DNA from: Verrucomicrobiota bacterium
Lineage (GTDB): Bacteria; Verrucomicrobiota; Lentisphaeria; JABSQK01; JAJFLO01
NCBI GenBank assembly: GCA_021772615.1
Contig: JAJFLQ010000061.1
Span: forward strand, 58,158 to 122,157
Reading direction: 5' to 3'
Length of the DNA stretch: 64,000 bases
Below, one piece after another: positions 18,252 through 33,400 of the stretch. The first letter of the stretch is position 1. Each line of letters starts with the position of its first letter. The notes beneath the pieces were generated by a model, which had not been told where the DNA came from, made no database searches, and saw only the letters and a list, made by a program, of their open reading frames with translations. The position numbers were made by a program, and so were the translations under genes.

Positions 18252-18294
18252 GAGTGCGTGGAGCGCACTCGGAGAGCGGCAGCCCGATGCCGCT
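18252..18294 (+). promoter_or_regulatory. Two consecutive perfect hairpins in the tpsB-tpsA leader
   Basis: GAGTGCG-TGGAG-CGCACTC (18252-18270) and AGCGGCA-GCCCGA-TGCCGCT (18275-18294), each with a perfect 7-bp stem and a short loop. Confidence 0.55.
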
Positions 18295-18487
18295 TTGGAA
18301 TTCGCTCGAGGCGAAGTTCGCTTTACCGTCATTTGTTATGCACCATCATGTACCGTTGCGTCACCTCAAGACCCGAAAACACGGCCAGGTTCCATCCGTG
18401 TTTACGCGTCTTTATGTGGCATTCAATCAAGTACTTACCAATCAATTAATACCTGAAGCATCCTAACAAAATACAAGGAGTTCATAT

Positions 18488-21400
18488 ATGAACGCATCGA
18501 ATACTTCTACCAGGAATCGCGGACAACGTGTCCGCTATATCCGAAACCCACGCATAACGCCGCTGAGTAAGATACTCAGCGGCTTCCTGACCGGCCTCCT
18601 CATGGTCATGCCGGTCTATGAGGTCGGTTGGGCGCAGAGCGATCTGCCCACCGACCCGACGGTGATTCACGGTGATGTGACGCACCGACTCGATGGGCAG
18701 AACCTGCTCATCGATCAAGCCACCGATCGCGCGATCGTCGATTACAACTCATTCGGTATCGGTGCGCAAAACGGCGTCTACATAAACCAACCCAGTTCTT
18801 CCGCAGCCATGCTGGCGCGCGTGGCTGGTGCGGACCCGTCGGCTATACTCGGTGTGTTGCAAGCGAATGGTATCTTCTACCTCTCGAATCCCAACGGCGT
18901 GATTTTTGGTCAGAACGCCCGGATCGATGTGGGCGCACTTCTCGCAACGACCCTGAATATCTCCGATGAGGACTTCCTCAACGACATCATGGCATTTACC
19001 GGCGATTCGATGAAGGAGATCTCGGTGCACCAGGATGCGAAGATTACCGCCGAGCAATTCGTTGCCCTTATTGCCAGAGCCATCGAGAATGCCGGCACAA
19101 TACAGGCGCGGAACATCGCACTCGCTGCCGCTTCCCAGGTACAGATCGATAACGCCTGGGGCGGCCAGATCGCGGTCGATGTACGTGGCATGCTCGGGGA
19201 CGTGCAAAACTCCGGCTATCTCGACGCGTCAGAGGTCGTGACCAACGCGCAGGGCGGTGGGGTCATCAGTGTAAAGGGCGACAACATCAGTCACACCGGC
19301 GCGGCCCTCGCCAATTCCGACGGCGGCATCGGGCACAATGGCGGTTACATCGAGTTCGAAGCCTACGGTGACGTAGAAGTTGGCGAGGGCGCTGTTATCG
19401 CCGCCATCGGCGGCGGCGGCCAAGTCGCCGTACGCTCGGGAACGGCCAGTTCAATGTGGCAGGATGCCCCGGAAGCGGAGCGCGAAGACGTGACCGGTAC
19501 CACCATTATTCGCGGCACGATCGACGCATCGGGTAAGGCCGATGGCGAGACCGGCGGTACCGCCCATCTCCTTGGTGATCATATAGGATTGGCCGGCGAC
19601 GCGGTTGTGGATGTTTCAGGTGATGAGGGCGGTGGAACGGCGCTCATCGGTGGTAGTCTTCGTGGCGAGGACGATAACGTCCCGAATGCCAGTGCCGTAT
19701 TCGTCGGCAGCGATGTGAAGATCTCGGCTGACGCGGAATCATCCGGTGACGGCGGCTCGGTCATCGTCTGGTCTGACGAGACGACGAGATTTCACGGGAG
19801 TGCGACAGCTACTGGCGGCGAAAATGCCGGGGATGGTGGCTTCATCGAGACGTCATCACACAACTATGTTGACTTGGCTGGGATTCGCGTCGATACATCT
19901 GCTCCGATCGGCGAGACCGGCGTCTGGAGTATCGATCCGCGAAACGTGACGATCAATGCGGGTGGAACAACCACGGGCGGTACATTGCCGAACTTTACGG
20001 CGACCGCGGATAGTGCGATCGTACGAATTTCCGACATCGATACGAACATTGATACGACCAATATCGTCATTGACACGGGCACAAACAGCGTCGGCGCACA
20101 GGCAGGAAATATCCTTATCGATGACGATCTCAATATCGAAAACGCATCCGGTTCAGCCAAATCGCTAACCCTGCGTGCCGCTAACAATATTACCGTCGAC
20201 ACAGATGCCGGCATCACTATTCAGGGGACCGGCGATGCAGTCAATCTTGTGCTCGAAGCGAATTCCGCAAATCTTTCTGGTGACGACTTGGACAATGCGG
20301 CCGGTGATCTCATTATCGGTGCGGCTGTCTCAACCAATGGCGGGACCTTCACTGGATCCGGCGTCGCCTTTGACAATACCGGTGGCGCAATCACTACAGG
20401 CGGTGCGGCCGTAGATCTCGATTTTACCGATGCCGCGACGATTGGCACGATCGATGCCACTGGGTCGACAATTTTTGTCAACGCTGACTCCATTGTGGAT
20501 GCCGCCGGAACAATCACGGCCACCAGCCTGAAGCTTGTCGGCGCGAATGGTGTCGGGTCAACTGCTACACCGATGACAACCACGGTGTCGACGCTCTCCG
20601 GTTCAGCAGCCACGTCCGGTGAGTTTGTGGTGACCAATACCGGCGCGATCAATATCGGCACGGTTGACGGGGTCGCCGGCATCACAACCAACGGGGCTGC
20701 GACGGAAGACATCGAACTAATCGCAGCCGCCGGAATCACTGTCACTGAGCAAATCAATGCCGGCGCGTCCGGCAATGTGCTTCTTCAAGGCAATGTCATG
20801 GCAATTAATAACACCGTGACCGGCGATCGCGTAACCGCCACGCCCAATACCGTCACGCTGCCCGTATTCCTCGGCACGGGCGCGCCAACTGCATTCGTCC
20901 TTAGTAATGCGGAGGTAAATAATCTCGCAGGCGGCAATACTATCGATATAGGGGGCGCGTCGGTTCCCACATTGCTCATCAACCAGAATATCAGCGTTGC
21001 AGGTGCGAAAACCCTGAGTCTGGAGTCTGGCAACACGGTCGTGACATCCGGCGTTTCAACCGTCGCGGTTCAGAATCTTGCGATCACCTCGAAGGGTGGG
21101 GTCACAATGAACAACGCAAACGATGTTGACACCCTCGCCATTGATGCCGGATCGACCACCGCCAATATCATCTTTAGAGACACCGATGGCTTTGCCGTCG
21201 GTACGGTTGACGGCATGAGCGGTGTCGTATCAGACAGCGGTAATATCACGCTTACAAACATAATCGCAGGGAACATTGACGTGGATGCCGAAATCACCAA
21301 TGTCGCGGCCGCTGCCGGAAAAACAATCACAGTCAACGCAGGCGCGAACAACGTTAATATCAGCGGTGTGAATATTACCAGCAATGCCGGCAATATCGGT

Positions 21401-24400
21401 TTCGGCACCAGTCCAGTGAATCTCGACGCCGGTCCGGTCCAAATCGCCACGTCAGGCACGGCGCCAGGATCGGGAAACATCACCATTGGCGGCGCCGTAA
21501 ATTCCGCTACAAATGAGAATCTTACGCTGAACGCGGGTCTGGCCAATGTCAGTGTAGCATCGATAGGTGTCACCAATCGCATTGGCGTTCTCGATGTCAC
21601 CGGCGGTACGGCCTCGATTACGATCGGCGGGAATGTTTTGACTACCGGCACGCAGGACTACAATAGCCCGGTGATCCTGTCAGCGGATGTGACGTTCGAC
21701 GCCGATGACGCCAACATCACGTTCGACAGTACCATCAACGGCACCGGCAGCGCCCGTGCGCTCACGATCAATGCCGGTACTGAGACGATCACTCTGAGCA
21801 AAGCAGTGGGTGGGAGTAACCTGATCGGCGCGATCGATCTTGATGCCGGCACGATCAGTCAGGCCGCCGCCGCGGCAATCACCGCACAGGGACAGGTCGA
21901 TATTAACACCGCAAACGCACTCACATTGGATGCGAATGTTACCTCCGGCGGCGCCACCAACATCACGGTGACGACCGAGGATGGCGGAACTGCTCCGTTC
22001 ACCCTGAACGCCGGTGATACCATCAGCTCGATCGCAGGGACCTTGACTATTCGCGCCGATGACGTCGCTATTGACGGCGGCATTACCGCCACCGGGCAGC
22101 GCGTAATTGTCCGCTCAAATGACGACAGTGAACCGATCAACCTTGGCGCCGGTACGGGGAACAACCGCCTTGATCTCACAACAACAGAACTTGGCAACAT
22201 AACCGCAACCACCCTCCAGGTTGGTCACGCCAACGCGGCGGCAGCAACCATCGCATCCGACGTAGACGCGGCGAATGCATCCACATTGGCATTGATTACC
22301 GGCGGCGGCGTTACGGGAACGGCTGGCGGAATCAGCGTGAACACCGGTGCCGGTGACTTGAGAATTACTGCTGGCGACACCATAAATATGACCGATACAG
22401 ATACCGCTGTTGCCAACGTCGCTATCGCAAACGCAGGAAAGAACGTCACGTTTGCCGAGAGCAACGGGTTCAACGTTGGTACCGTTGATGGTGTCGCCGG
22501 AATGTCCGCCGCGCAACTGACGTTGTCCGCCGCATCTGGAACGATCGCCGACACGGCTGCAATCACGGCAACCGGGGATGTCAGTATCACTGCCGACGAG
22601 TATGACCCGACCGTTGGCGTATCTGCGGTCGGAAAAGCGGTTACGCTGGCGCCTAATACAGGGCGTACTATCGAACTCGGCGGTACCGGCTCGCAATTCA
22701 ATCTCACCAACACGGAACTCGACCTTATTACCGCCACAACGCTCACGGTCGGTAACGGCACGGCTGGTGATGTCACGGTCGCAACTGATATCAATCCGAA
22801 CGCCATCACCAATCTTGTTATCACCACCGGCGGGGCGCTAAGCGCAATCACCGGTGGCTTCGACATGAACGCGCAGAACCTCGCGATCAATGGTGTCGGT
22901 GGTGCGGTAACGATCACCGACGCCACGACCGATGTTGCCACGCTTGCGATCAGTGCAGCCGGGCAGTCCGTCACCTTCGTTGATGCCGATGATGTCACGA
23001 TCAACGATGTCGCCGGGATTACATCGTCAACCGCAGCTGACTACGACATCGATGCCGGTGGCCTCATCACGTTCGGTCACAACATCACGGCAACCGGTGC
23101 TGGTGGAATCGACGCGAAAACATCCAGCGGCAACATCCAGATCAATACCGGCGTCACCCTGGATTCGTCGGCGAATCCAGGGCCGATCACGCTAACTGCC
23201 GACGGTGTCGTAATCAACGGCACCGGCGCCATTGATGCGGGCGCCGGCGACGTGGCGCTCGTTCCGAACGCCAGTCCGACAATCGATCTGGGCGGCGCAG
23301 GCGGCGGTTATAATCTGACCGACGCAGATCTCGACAAGATCACGGCCACAAACCTCACTATCGGTTCAGGCACTGCCGGTGCGGTCACGGTCTCCGCGGA
23401 CATTTCGCCGGCGAATGTCACCAATCTCATCATCACCACCAACGGCGCTCTCACCGCGACAGCCGGCGGATTCGTCATGAATGGGCAGGGGCTCGGGATC
23501 AACGCGACCAACGGCACCGTGACTATCACCGATACGAGCACGGACGTCGGCACACTCGCATTTAATGCCACGGGACAATCGTTCACGTTTGTCGATGCCG
23601 ACGATGTCACGATCGACGACATTGGTGGAATCGCGACGTCACAGGCAACGACTGTCTCGATTACTGCAACCGATATTGACACCGACGCCGGCGCGACGCA
23701 TTCCATCACCGCCGCCGGCACGATGTCGCTACTGCCGACAACCGGCACCCAGATCAATCTCGGCACCGACACCAGCTTTGGACTTACGACCATTGACATG
23801 ACCAATCTGAATGCCGCTACGCTCAATATCGGTGACAGCAATTCCGGCAACGTCACAGTCTCAGCCGATGTCGCTACCGGCACGGTCAATACCATGTTCC
23901 TGACGACCGGCGGCTCGATCACGGGTACCGCCGGTGGCATCGATGTGAGCGGTGGCGTCGGTGACCTCGGTATCACGGCCAACGGCACGATCAATATGGA
24001 TGACACCGGCACCGGTTCCGATAATCGCGTCGCGGCAGTCGCCATTTCGAATGCAGGTAATGCCGTGACTTTTATCGACGAGGACGCGCTGACAATTGGA
24101 ACCGTCGGGGCGATCGTCGGCGTCACCGGTTCGACCGTAACGATCGGGGGCGGTAACGGTCTCATCGTTGCGAATACGGCTGCTGCCAACGATGTGAACG
24201 CCACCGGCGCCGTTGTTCTCGGGTCGGGTACCGGCACACTCCAAATCGCGCAATTTGCCGATGTAGAAACCACGGCCGGCGCCGGCGTCGCAGTGACCTT
24301 GACCGGTGATAAGATGGATCTCGACGGTACAATCACGGCTTCGGGTGCACCGGTTCTTATCCAACCATTTACCGGCAATGACACAGTCGGTATCGACATC

Positions 24401-27400
24401 GGGAGCACCACCGATGTCGCCGCCAACACTATCGAGTTGAGTCAGGCCGAACTGAATCGCGTCACCACCACGATCCTGCGACTCGGCTCGGTCACGGCCG
24501 GTGCTGCGAATACGAGCGACGCTGGAAATATCGTGGTGTCCACCGATGTCACCTTTACCGGCGCGAATACGCTTCAGCTCATTACCGGCGGTACAGTGAC
24601 GGACTCCAGCGGAATCACGATTGCGTCACTCGGCATCAATTCCGAAGGCGCCGTAACTCTGGACGGCGACAATGACGTCGACACGCTGGCGGTCTTCGCC
24701 AACGATGGCACGAACAATCAGGACGTGACCTTTTCCGATACGGACGGGTTCACGGTTGGTACGGTTGACGGCATTGTTGGTATCAGCGCCGCGAAGCTGG
24801 ATCTTACCGCTGTGTCCGGCACATTGACAACCTCGTCAGCGATCGCGACGACCGACGACGCTGTGATCAACGCGGATGAGTTCAACCCCGGCGCGGCTGT
24901 CAATGCCGGCGTGAACGATGTCACAATTGATCCAATCACCAGTGCGATACCGGTCAATATCGGCGTTGTCACGCAGGTGGGCGCACAACTTGATATGACC
25001 AACGCCGAACTTGAGAATATCACAGCGGGCACGGTCACGATCGGCGCATCCGATGCCGGCCCTGTGACCTTGGCGGCGGCTGGCGGGATGGATTACACCG
25101 GTGATTTCACGAATCTCGCGATCGTCACCGGCAGCACGGTGACGCAGGCAGACGGTACGAACCAGCTCGCGGTTTCCGGTCTCGCGATCACTGCCGCTGA
25201 TACGGTTTCACTACTCGACGTTGATAACGACATTGATAATCTCGCGATATCAGCTGCCGGACAGACCGTGATCATGGTCGACGCCGACGATGTCGACATC
25301 GATACCGTCGCCGGTGTCACGGGCATCACGTCCGCTGCCCTAACCATCACCGCCGAGGACATTGACTTTACCCAGGGTATCACGGCAACCGGTGCCACGG
25401 TCACCTTGCAGCCCGAAGGAACCACGGCGATCAATCTGGGTACTGACACCACCTTCGGCATTACCGATGCAGATATTGACTCAATCACGGCCGGAAATCT
25501 GGTGATTGGCTCGGCCACCGCCGGCGCTCTCACCGTTTCTGCGGATATCGATCCGGCGAATGTCACGACACTCAGCCTTATCAACGACAGCACCGTTATC
25601 GCGGCAGCTGGCGGGATTGCTGTCGCGAATCTCAGGGTCGACGCCAACGGCTCCGTAACCTTTGTGGACACAACCACCGACGTCGACGTCCTGTCGATCG
25701 ACTCGGATGGCGGCACAGGTGGACCGATCGCCTTTCTCGACCAGGACGGGTTCGATATCGGCACGGTTGACGCGCAGAATGGTATGATAGCGACTGGCAA
25801 TCTGGTGGTCCTGTTGGCAGGTGGTGGCGGGGCAGCTGGGACCGTGACCCAAAGCCAGGCTATAACCGCGGGATCGTTGGAGCTGCTCGATCCTGGAGCG
25901 GGCAGCGCGGGTAACTTCAATCTCAACTCCACATCAAACGCCATTACAACGCTCGCTGCTGATCTCACACTGGGCGGCACACTGACCTACGTCGACGCGG
26001 ATGCGCTCACAATTGATACCGTCGGTGTCAGCGACGGCGTGACCACGAACAATGCGACGATCAATATATCGACTGTCGACGGCAATCTGTTGATTCGCGA
26101 CACCGGCGCGGCCACGGAGGTCGATGCCGGCAACGGCTCTATCATTCTCACCGCGGGCACGCCGGACGTGACCGGAACCGCACGTCGGCTTGTCATCCGC
26201 ACCGACGCGGTTGTGAATTCCAGTGCAGCAAGTGGTATCGCGATCAATCTGTCGGCGCAGAACATGAGCATCGGCGCCAGCGACGACGCTGGCACTACGA
26301 TTGTCGCGGGAAGCGTGGTCACGGCAGCTGGCGGCGGCGATGTCCAGCTCTCGCCCTTCATCGACGGGACGCAAACCGCTGTTGGCGGCACGTCCGCCGA
26401 CGTCGACGGTGCGTCAACCGCTACGGAGACGCTCGGAATTACGCAGGTGGAATATGACAATATCAACCCAAGTCCATTGGTACTCGATCTCGGCAGTGGC
26501 GATTACACCATCGGCGGCGAACTGACTTTTGGTGCCGGCAGCTACACCGTAAACACCACCGGTGCGATCATCGACAACAACGTCGGCAACGATTTTACCG
26601 GCACGACACTAATCCTTAAGGCCGCGACCGGTATCGGTGTATCGGGCGCCGATCTCGGTATCGAAATCACCGTCACCAATCTTGACGTCACCAACACGAC
26701 CTCCGGCGGTGTGAACATTACCAACACCGGAACGTTAAATATCATCGATTCCCCTGATGACGCTGATACAATTGCTGCAAGTATTGTCGGTGGCGGTATC
26801 ATTGCAGCCAATTCGCCATTGAACATCTCAGGGACGCAGAATATATCGGGAACGTTTACTTACCAGGCCGCAAACAGCGCAGCCGATGTCGATCATATCA
26901 CGATCACTGCGAACGCTGATATCAATCACACCGGTGTCGGCCAGCTGCGCTTCATCGCGGGCGACGACATTATCATCGGAGATAACGTCACAATAGATAC
27001 CAGCGGCATCAACGAATTGGTATTCACCGCCGACAATGAACTCGACGGCGTAACCGGCGCAATCACACAGAGCACCGGTGGCGCAGCACCCAAGATCACC
27101 GCGCCGGCTGCCGCCTTCCGGGCTGCGGAAAGCATTTCGGTGACCGAAGCCGATAACGCCATAGAAACCGTCTCCGCACAGGTCAGCGGCACCGGCAGCA
27201 TCTCATTCGCAACCAGTACTGACTTGCAGGTGGGTATTGTCAACAACCTTGCCGGGCTGTCGACTGTGGACGGCACCATCGGCGTTGTGGCTGATGGCCG
27301 CATTGTTGTTGCCCAGGATATTGGCGGTGCGGGCACCATCACCGTGACTGCCGACAGCGATACTGACGGCGACGGCAACCTCTTTATCGCCAATGGCGCC

Positions 27401-30400
27401 GGCATTACCACAAGTTCCGGCAGTATCCTGTTGCAGGGCAACGACCTCGATATTGTCGGCAACGCGAACATCACCAATACCGACGTCAGCGCCGGTACCC
27501 CGGCAGTGAAGTTCACCGTGTCCGACGGTGGCGACGTGATGCTCGGCGAAGGCGCAGCTGATGACGCCACTATTACCAGCACTGAATTGGGGAAAATTTT
27601 CGCACTGAGCTTCGAAATTGAAACCGACGGCGGAGCTACTGGTGTCGGAGGTAGTGACGGCAATATCCTCGTCCAGGATATTGATATTTCGGATGCGAAT
27701 AATCCCAATCATGTTATTCTTGACGCCAACGGCGGCGCTGCCGGCGAAGGTCAAGTCACTTTCCAGACCACCGCTTCGAATTTCGAGCAGCTCACCGTCG
27801 AAGCCGACCAGGGAATCAATGTGAATGTCAATCTCAATGTCGGCGTTGACGACCCGCTCACGATCGGCATCACGGAGGCGGGCAACCTGAGCATGGACGG
27901 CGACGCCGATGATGCCGCCGGTGCGGATGTCGACGACGCTATTGTGATCGCGAACAACATCGAGATTGATGTAAATGGTAGTGCTGTATTTGAAGCCACG
28001 ACGGGCGATACGGATTTCACCAACAATCCTGGTATCTACAGCCCCGGTAACGCTGAAATCGACGTCACCGGCACGGTAACGATCGAAGACAATGTCACCA
28101 CTGTCGGCAATTTCACGGTGAGCAATTCCTCGTCGGTCACGATGGATGGCGACGGCGCTGATGACGCCACGGCCATGGCCATTCTTTCGACCGGCGGAAA
28201 TCTGTCGATCAATTCCGTAGTAATTGGTGAGGACGGAATGGACGTCACCATCCAGGCGGATTCCGGCAGTATCGCTACTGGCGGACTCCGCGGTGTAAAT
28301 GGCGGAGCCGTGACCGACTTCATCCTTGACGCCAACACCACAATCGACATCAACAATACCGTGCAAAACGACGTGGGCACAATTACCTTGGCTGACGCCA
28401 CCACAGCGACGTTTGACAGCGCCGTCACGGCCGATCTCATCGACGTTTCGGACGTGTCAACAAGCATCATCTTCAGCGGCACGGTCGATGCCGACGAACT
28501 CGATCTCGACGACGACGACGGTGGCGCAAATCCCGGTCTTGTCGGCAGCCTGACATTCTCTAACAACGTCTCCGGCGACGCGGGCACCGGAATCCAGATC
28601 AACAATATCGATGGCAGCATCACCACGGTTTCAATCACTGGTGGCACGAATGTCATCGAAGGTGCGTTCACTGACGAAGCGACAACCCAGGGATTCGATA
28701 ACACGGGTACGCTCACCATCGGTAATGGCTCCGGCGATTCAACCACGTTCGAAGACATCGTGGTGGCGACAACACCGTCGGCGATAAGCGTCGCCGGTAC
28801 TGTACAGACCTCGGGCGACGGGATAACACTCGGTGATAACGATACCGACGTAACTGCGACCGCCGACACCATCTTATCCACCGGTGCCGGTGCGGCCGGT
28901 GATCTCGCGATTTTCGATCTCACCGGCGGCGCTGGTGTTGATGTTGCACTGGTTTCGGGAAGCGGCACAACCACTGTTACCAATAACGATACGGACTCGG
29001 CCTTGAATATTGGTGGTGTATTGACCATACAGGCCAACAACGCCGGGGCAACCGGCGGCGTAACGTTTGTGGGCGATGTTACCGCGGACGGCATCACCAC
29101 GTTCAATCATAACTACGGAATCGACTTCCAGGAAGACGTGCAGATGACCGATGCCGGAACGACATCGACATTCATCAACGATGGTGCCATAAACTTCGGC
29201 TCGGCGACCGACGACGATATCGATTTCGCCGGTGGTCTGGTGACAACAGGAGCGACTGGTCTGGTGACGGTCAACACGAGCATTACTACGACCAATAATC
29301 AAATCACCATGGGCGCGTTCACGCTCGGGAATAACGCTACTCTGGACGCCGGTACCGCTGCAGCGTCCGACATCACCATCAGCGGTCAGATTACGAGCGC
29401 CGCCAACAACCTCACTCTCGACGCTGGACCGGCGGGCGACATCCAGGTGTCCGGCGATTTTGTTGGTGGCGGGGACATTACCATTACCGATGCGAATAAC
29501 GCCACGTTTTCCGGCGATCTCACAGTCGGGACGTTCGACATTGACGACGCCTCCGGCACCGTCACGCTTGATGGTGCCGTTACCAACACCATTACGACGT
29601 TCACTACATCTGCCGCTCAGGCGTACAACATCGCCTTGATCGCCGGTTCGACCGTGATTACTGATACCGTAAATTTTACCAATACCGGCACGCTGGCTAT
29701 TGGTAATGCGACAGGTGACACGAATACATTCACCGGTGGTGTCACGGCTACTGCACCGTCCGCAATCAGCATGGCGGGTACTGCAGCCATGGCCGGCGGC
29801 GCCGACACGATGACACTTGGCGATGCCAACACCGGCATTACCTTTACTCAGGACGTCACACTTGACGCCGGCGGCAACGGCAGCACCATCGCCATCGGCG
29901 GCACAGTCGACGGCAGCGACGAGGACTTGACTATTGCAGCTGGCACGGGGACAAGTACCGTCACTTTCGATCGGGCCGTGAGTGATCTCGGCGACGGTAC
30001 CGGCGCTGCGCTCACTGTCGCGGCCGGAAGCACCGGGCTTGTGCGGTTCTCCAGCACCCTGGGTGGCAACAGCGGCATCTCCGCTGCCGACGGTACGGAC
30101 ATGCGCTTCGACGGCAACGTTACCCTTGGCGACGGCGACACAGCCACGAGCATTCTTGGAACCGCTCAATTCGATGGCCTCACATTCCAGGCAGCCGACG
30201 GTATCACCTTTGGTAATGCCACGGCCGACACGGTCACGCTCAGCTCAGCGGATGTGAACATCATCACCACCGGCGGAGCCGCAGATATCATTATAGGCGG
30301 TCACGTCACTGGCGCGCAAAATCTCGACATCACCGCCGGTCAGAACATCACGGTCACCGGCGACATCGGTAATCCCGCATCGATCGCCTCGCTGGACGCC

Positions 30401-33400
30401 ACCACCGGCGCGGGCGATACGGCTACATTCGACGCCATCACGTCAACCGGCAATATCACGATCACAGCCGATGATGTGGTCCTGAACGACGCAGTCATAG
30501 CGTCGAATCAGATCGTGACGATACGGAATGTCTCAGCCGGACGTCAGATTGAAATCGGTACCGGTGTCGCGAACGAACTCGTGCTTTCAACCGCAGAGAT
30601 GGCCCTGATAGATGTTGATGCGGGCATCGTTCGCATCGGCCGTACCGGCGCGAATGCCGCCGGTACAGTCACCGTAAATCAGGCAGTCACATTGGCGGCT
30701 GCAGACGTGCCGACGCTGCACGTGCTTACCGGTTCGACCGTTGTCGATACCAATGCGGGTGACGGGCTCGATGTTCAGAGCCTCGCCGTCACCGCCGGTG
30801 GCGCGATCACCCTCGACGGCACCGGAAATGACGTCGTCAACCTCGCCGTCTCCGTTAGCAACGCGAATGTAACGTTTGCAGACAACGATGCTGGATTCGA
30901 TATCGGCACGGTCGATGGTCTCTCCGGCATCGCGGTTGGCACCGGTACAATCGATCTCGATACCGCGGCCGATACCGTTACCCAATCACAACAAATCAGC
31001 GGCGCGAGTCTCCTCCTCACGGGAGCCGGTGACTTTACACTCACAAACGTTGCCAACGACATTGATACGATTGCATCCAATGTGACCACCGGTTCCATCA
31101 ATTTCTTCGACGCCGATGATGTTACAATCGGTAGCGTGAATGGTACAAACGGAATGACCGTTGGTAATGGCGAAAACATCGCCATCACGACGGTCGCGGG
31201 TGGCATCACCGTGTCACAGGACGTCACCGTTGGCACCACCGGCGACGTCGACCTGATCGCCCGCGGCGTGAATTCCGACATCAATGTCAACGCCAATATC
31301 ATCACGGGTTCCGGCGACGTCTATCTCGATGCCGCAGATGATATCACCGCCGACGGCACGGGTACGATTCGTTCGGCTGCCGGCGGCGGCGCAACCCGGT
31401 TGAGTGCCGCCGACGACGTCGGTGTCCTGGCCAATCCGATTCTCGTCGATACCAAGGTGATCACCGCCAACCAGACGGATCTCGGTAATACCGGGGATAT
31501 CTTTATCAGCGTGCCCGGAACCGGCGCCGGTGGAGCCCAGACGATCGTTACCGTTGATACGTTCCGTACGGGTGAGTTGAGCGAATTCAGCGGCATCTCC
31601 AGTATCAACAACAATAATATCAATCTCACGATCGGCGACGGCACCGACCTGTCGATTCTCAAGGGCATAGCCGCTGACGGCGCCGGGGATGTGACCATCA
31701 ATGTTATTGGCGGCGGTATCACACAGGCCTCTGGCGATACCAGTTCGATAACATCGAACAGCGGTGATATTACCATTTCATTTGGTATCGACGACGCTAG
31801 CCTCACCGATGATCAGTTCCTGATCGGCCCGGTTTACACGAATATCACCGGTGATGGCGGTGACGTCACGATTAACTTCCGTGACAATATTACCGACAAC
31901 AACGGTGCCACGCTCAATATCACCGCCGACACCCTGACCCTGAACAATCTCGAAACGGGTCAGGATGCACAGTTCGGGTCGATCGCCGACGTCATCGAAA
32001 CGCAGATCGAAACCCTTGGCGACATAACCGTACCTGAATTGAATCTTGAGAATGACGGCGATCTTACGGTCGGCAATATCACCGCTTTGGCCAGCGGTAT
32101 TACGATTAACGCACGGCTCGGCACCGTTACTATCACCGGTACGCTTGACCCGTTGGACGGTCAGAATGTCATCATCACCGCGGACGATATTGATATCAGC
32201 GGCGCCGGTGCGATCGCGGCAGGCGGCGGCGGCGACGTCACGCTCAAGCCATTTTCCACCGATCAGGACATCGACCTCGGTACCGATCAGCTCAGCCGCT
32301 TCAGCCTCACCGAGGCTGATATACAGGCCATTAGCACAGATGCCGGCAACACCCTTCAGATTGGCCAGACCGGCGGCACCGGTAATATTTTTGTTACCGC
32401 CGCCATCGACCTGAGCGGCGAGGTATTCGATGTCGATCTCTTCGGGAACAACATGCAGTCCGGCGCGACCATGACCTTCCGCGACGGCGGCACGTTCGAC
32501 CTGCAGCTAATCGGGGCCCTAACTGATGCCAACGCCGGTGCGAATAACATTGTATTCGGCGCCGGCGCAGCCCAGAGTGGTACCTTGTTGATCGAGGCCG
32601 CCGGCGGTATCGGTACGGCGGCAAACGAACTCGAAATCACGGTAGGTAGCGGAGCTGCCGGCAACGACTTGGACATCAGCCTGCTCAACCAGGCAACGCC
32701 GGGAAGCAGCGAAATCGGCGTGATTATCGACGCCGACACGACCTTGAGCGGCATCACCAATTTCGACGAAGGTGACATCGATATTACTGTCCTGAGTGAA
32801 GTCACGATCGACTCGGATGTTGTCGTCGGCGGCTCCGGCAACATCTCGGTAGTCGCCTCAAACAGCAATGGCGCGAATGACGACGACATTATTTTCGATA
32901 CCTCGAATGTATCGGTCTCAACGGACAAGGGTACGGTCACCTTAACAGCCGGGGACAGTATTGTTGTCAATGCCGGCATCACCGGCATCAATGTCGCTAC
33001 AAACGGCAGCGATATCATCCTCACCGCGGGCGCAGAGACCTTGGCCGGAGGTGCGGATGACGACGAGGTCGGCGGTGTCGATCTCGGTGTCGGTGCGGAA
33101 CTCATCGTCACCTCCAACGGCGGCGACGTCGACATCACCGCCGGTCCCGCAAACGCCGCCGGCGATACCGGCGCCGGCACAGTCGTGGGTATCGAATTGC
33201 CGCGGATCGATGCCGGTACTGGTGCGGTTACAATCCGATCGGACTCGTTCACCACGGATAACGACGGCGCCATCACTGATTTCGATGCCGGGACAGGCAT
33301 CGATATTGTCGGTGACTCGCTTACCATCACCAGCCGCGCAGGAATCGGCGCCACCGGCGTCAATGGCTCATTAGAGATTGATGTTCGCACACTAACTGCA

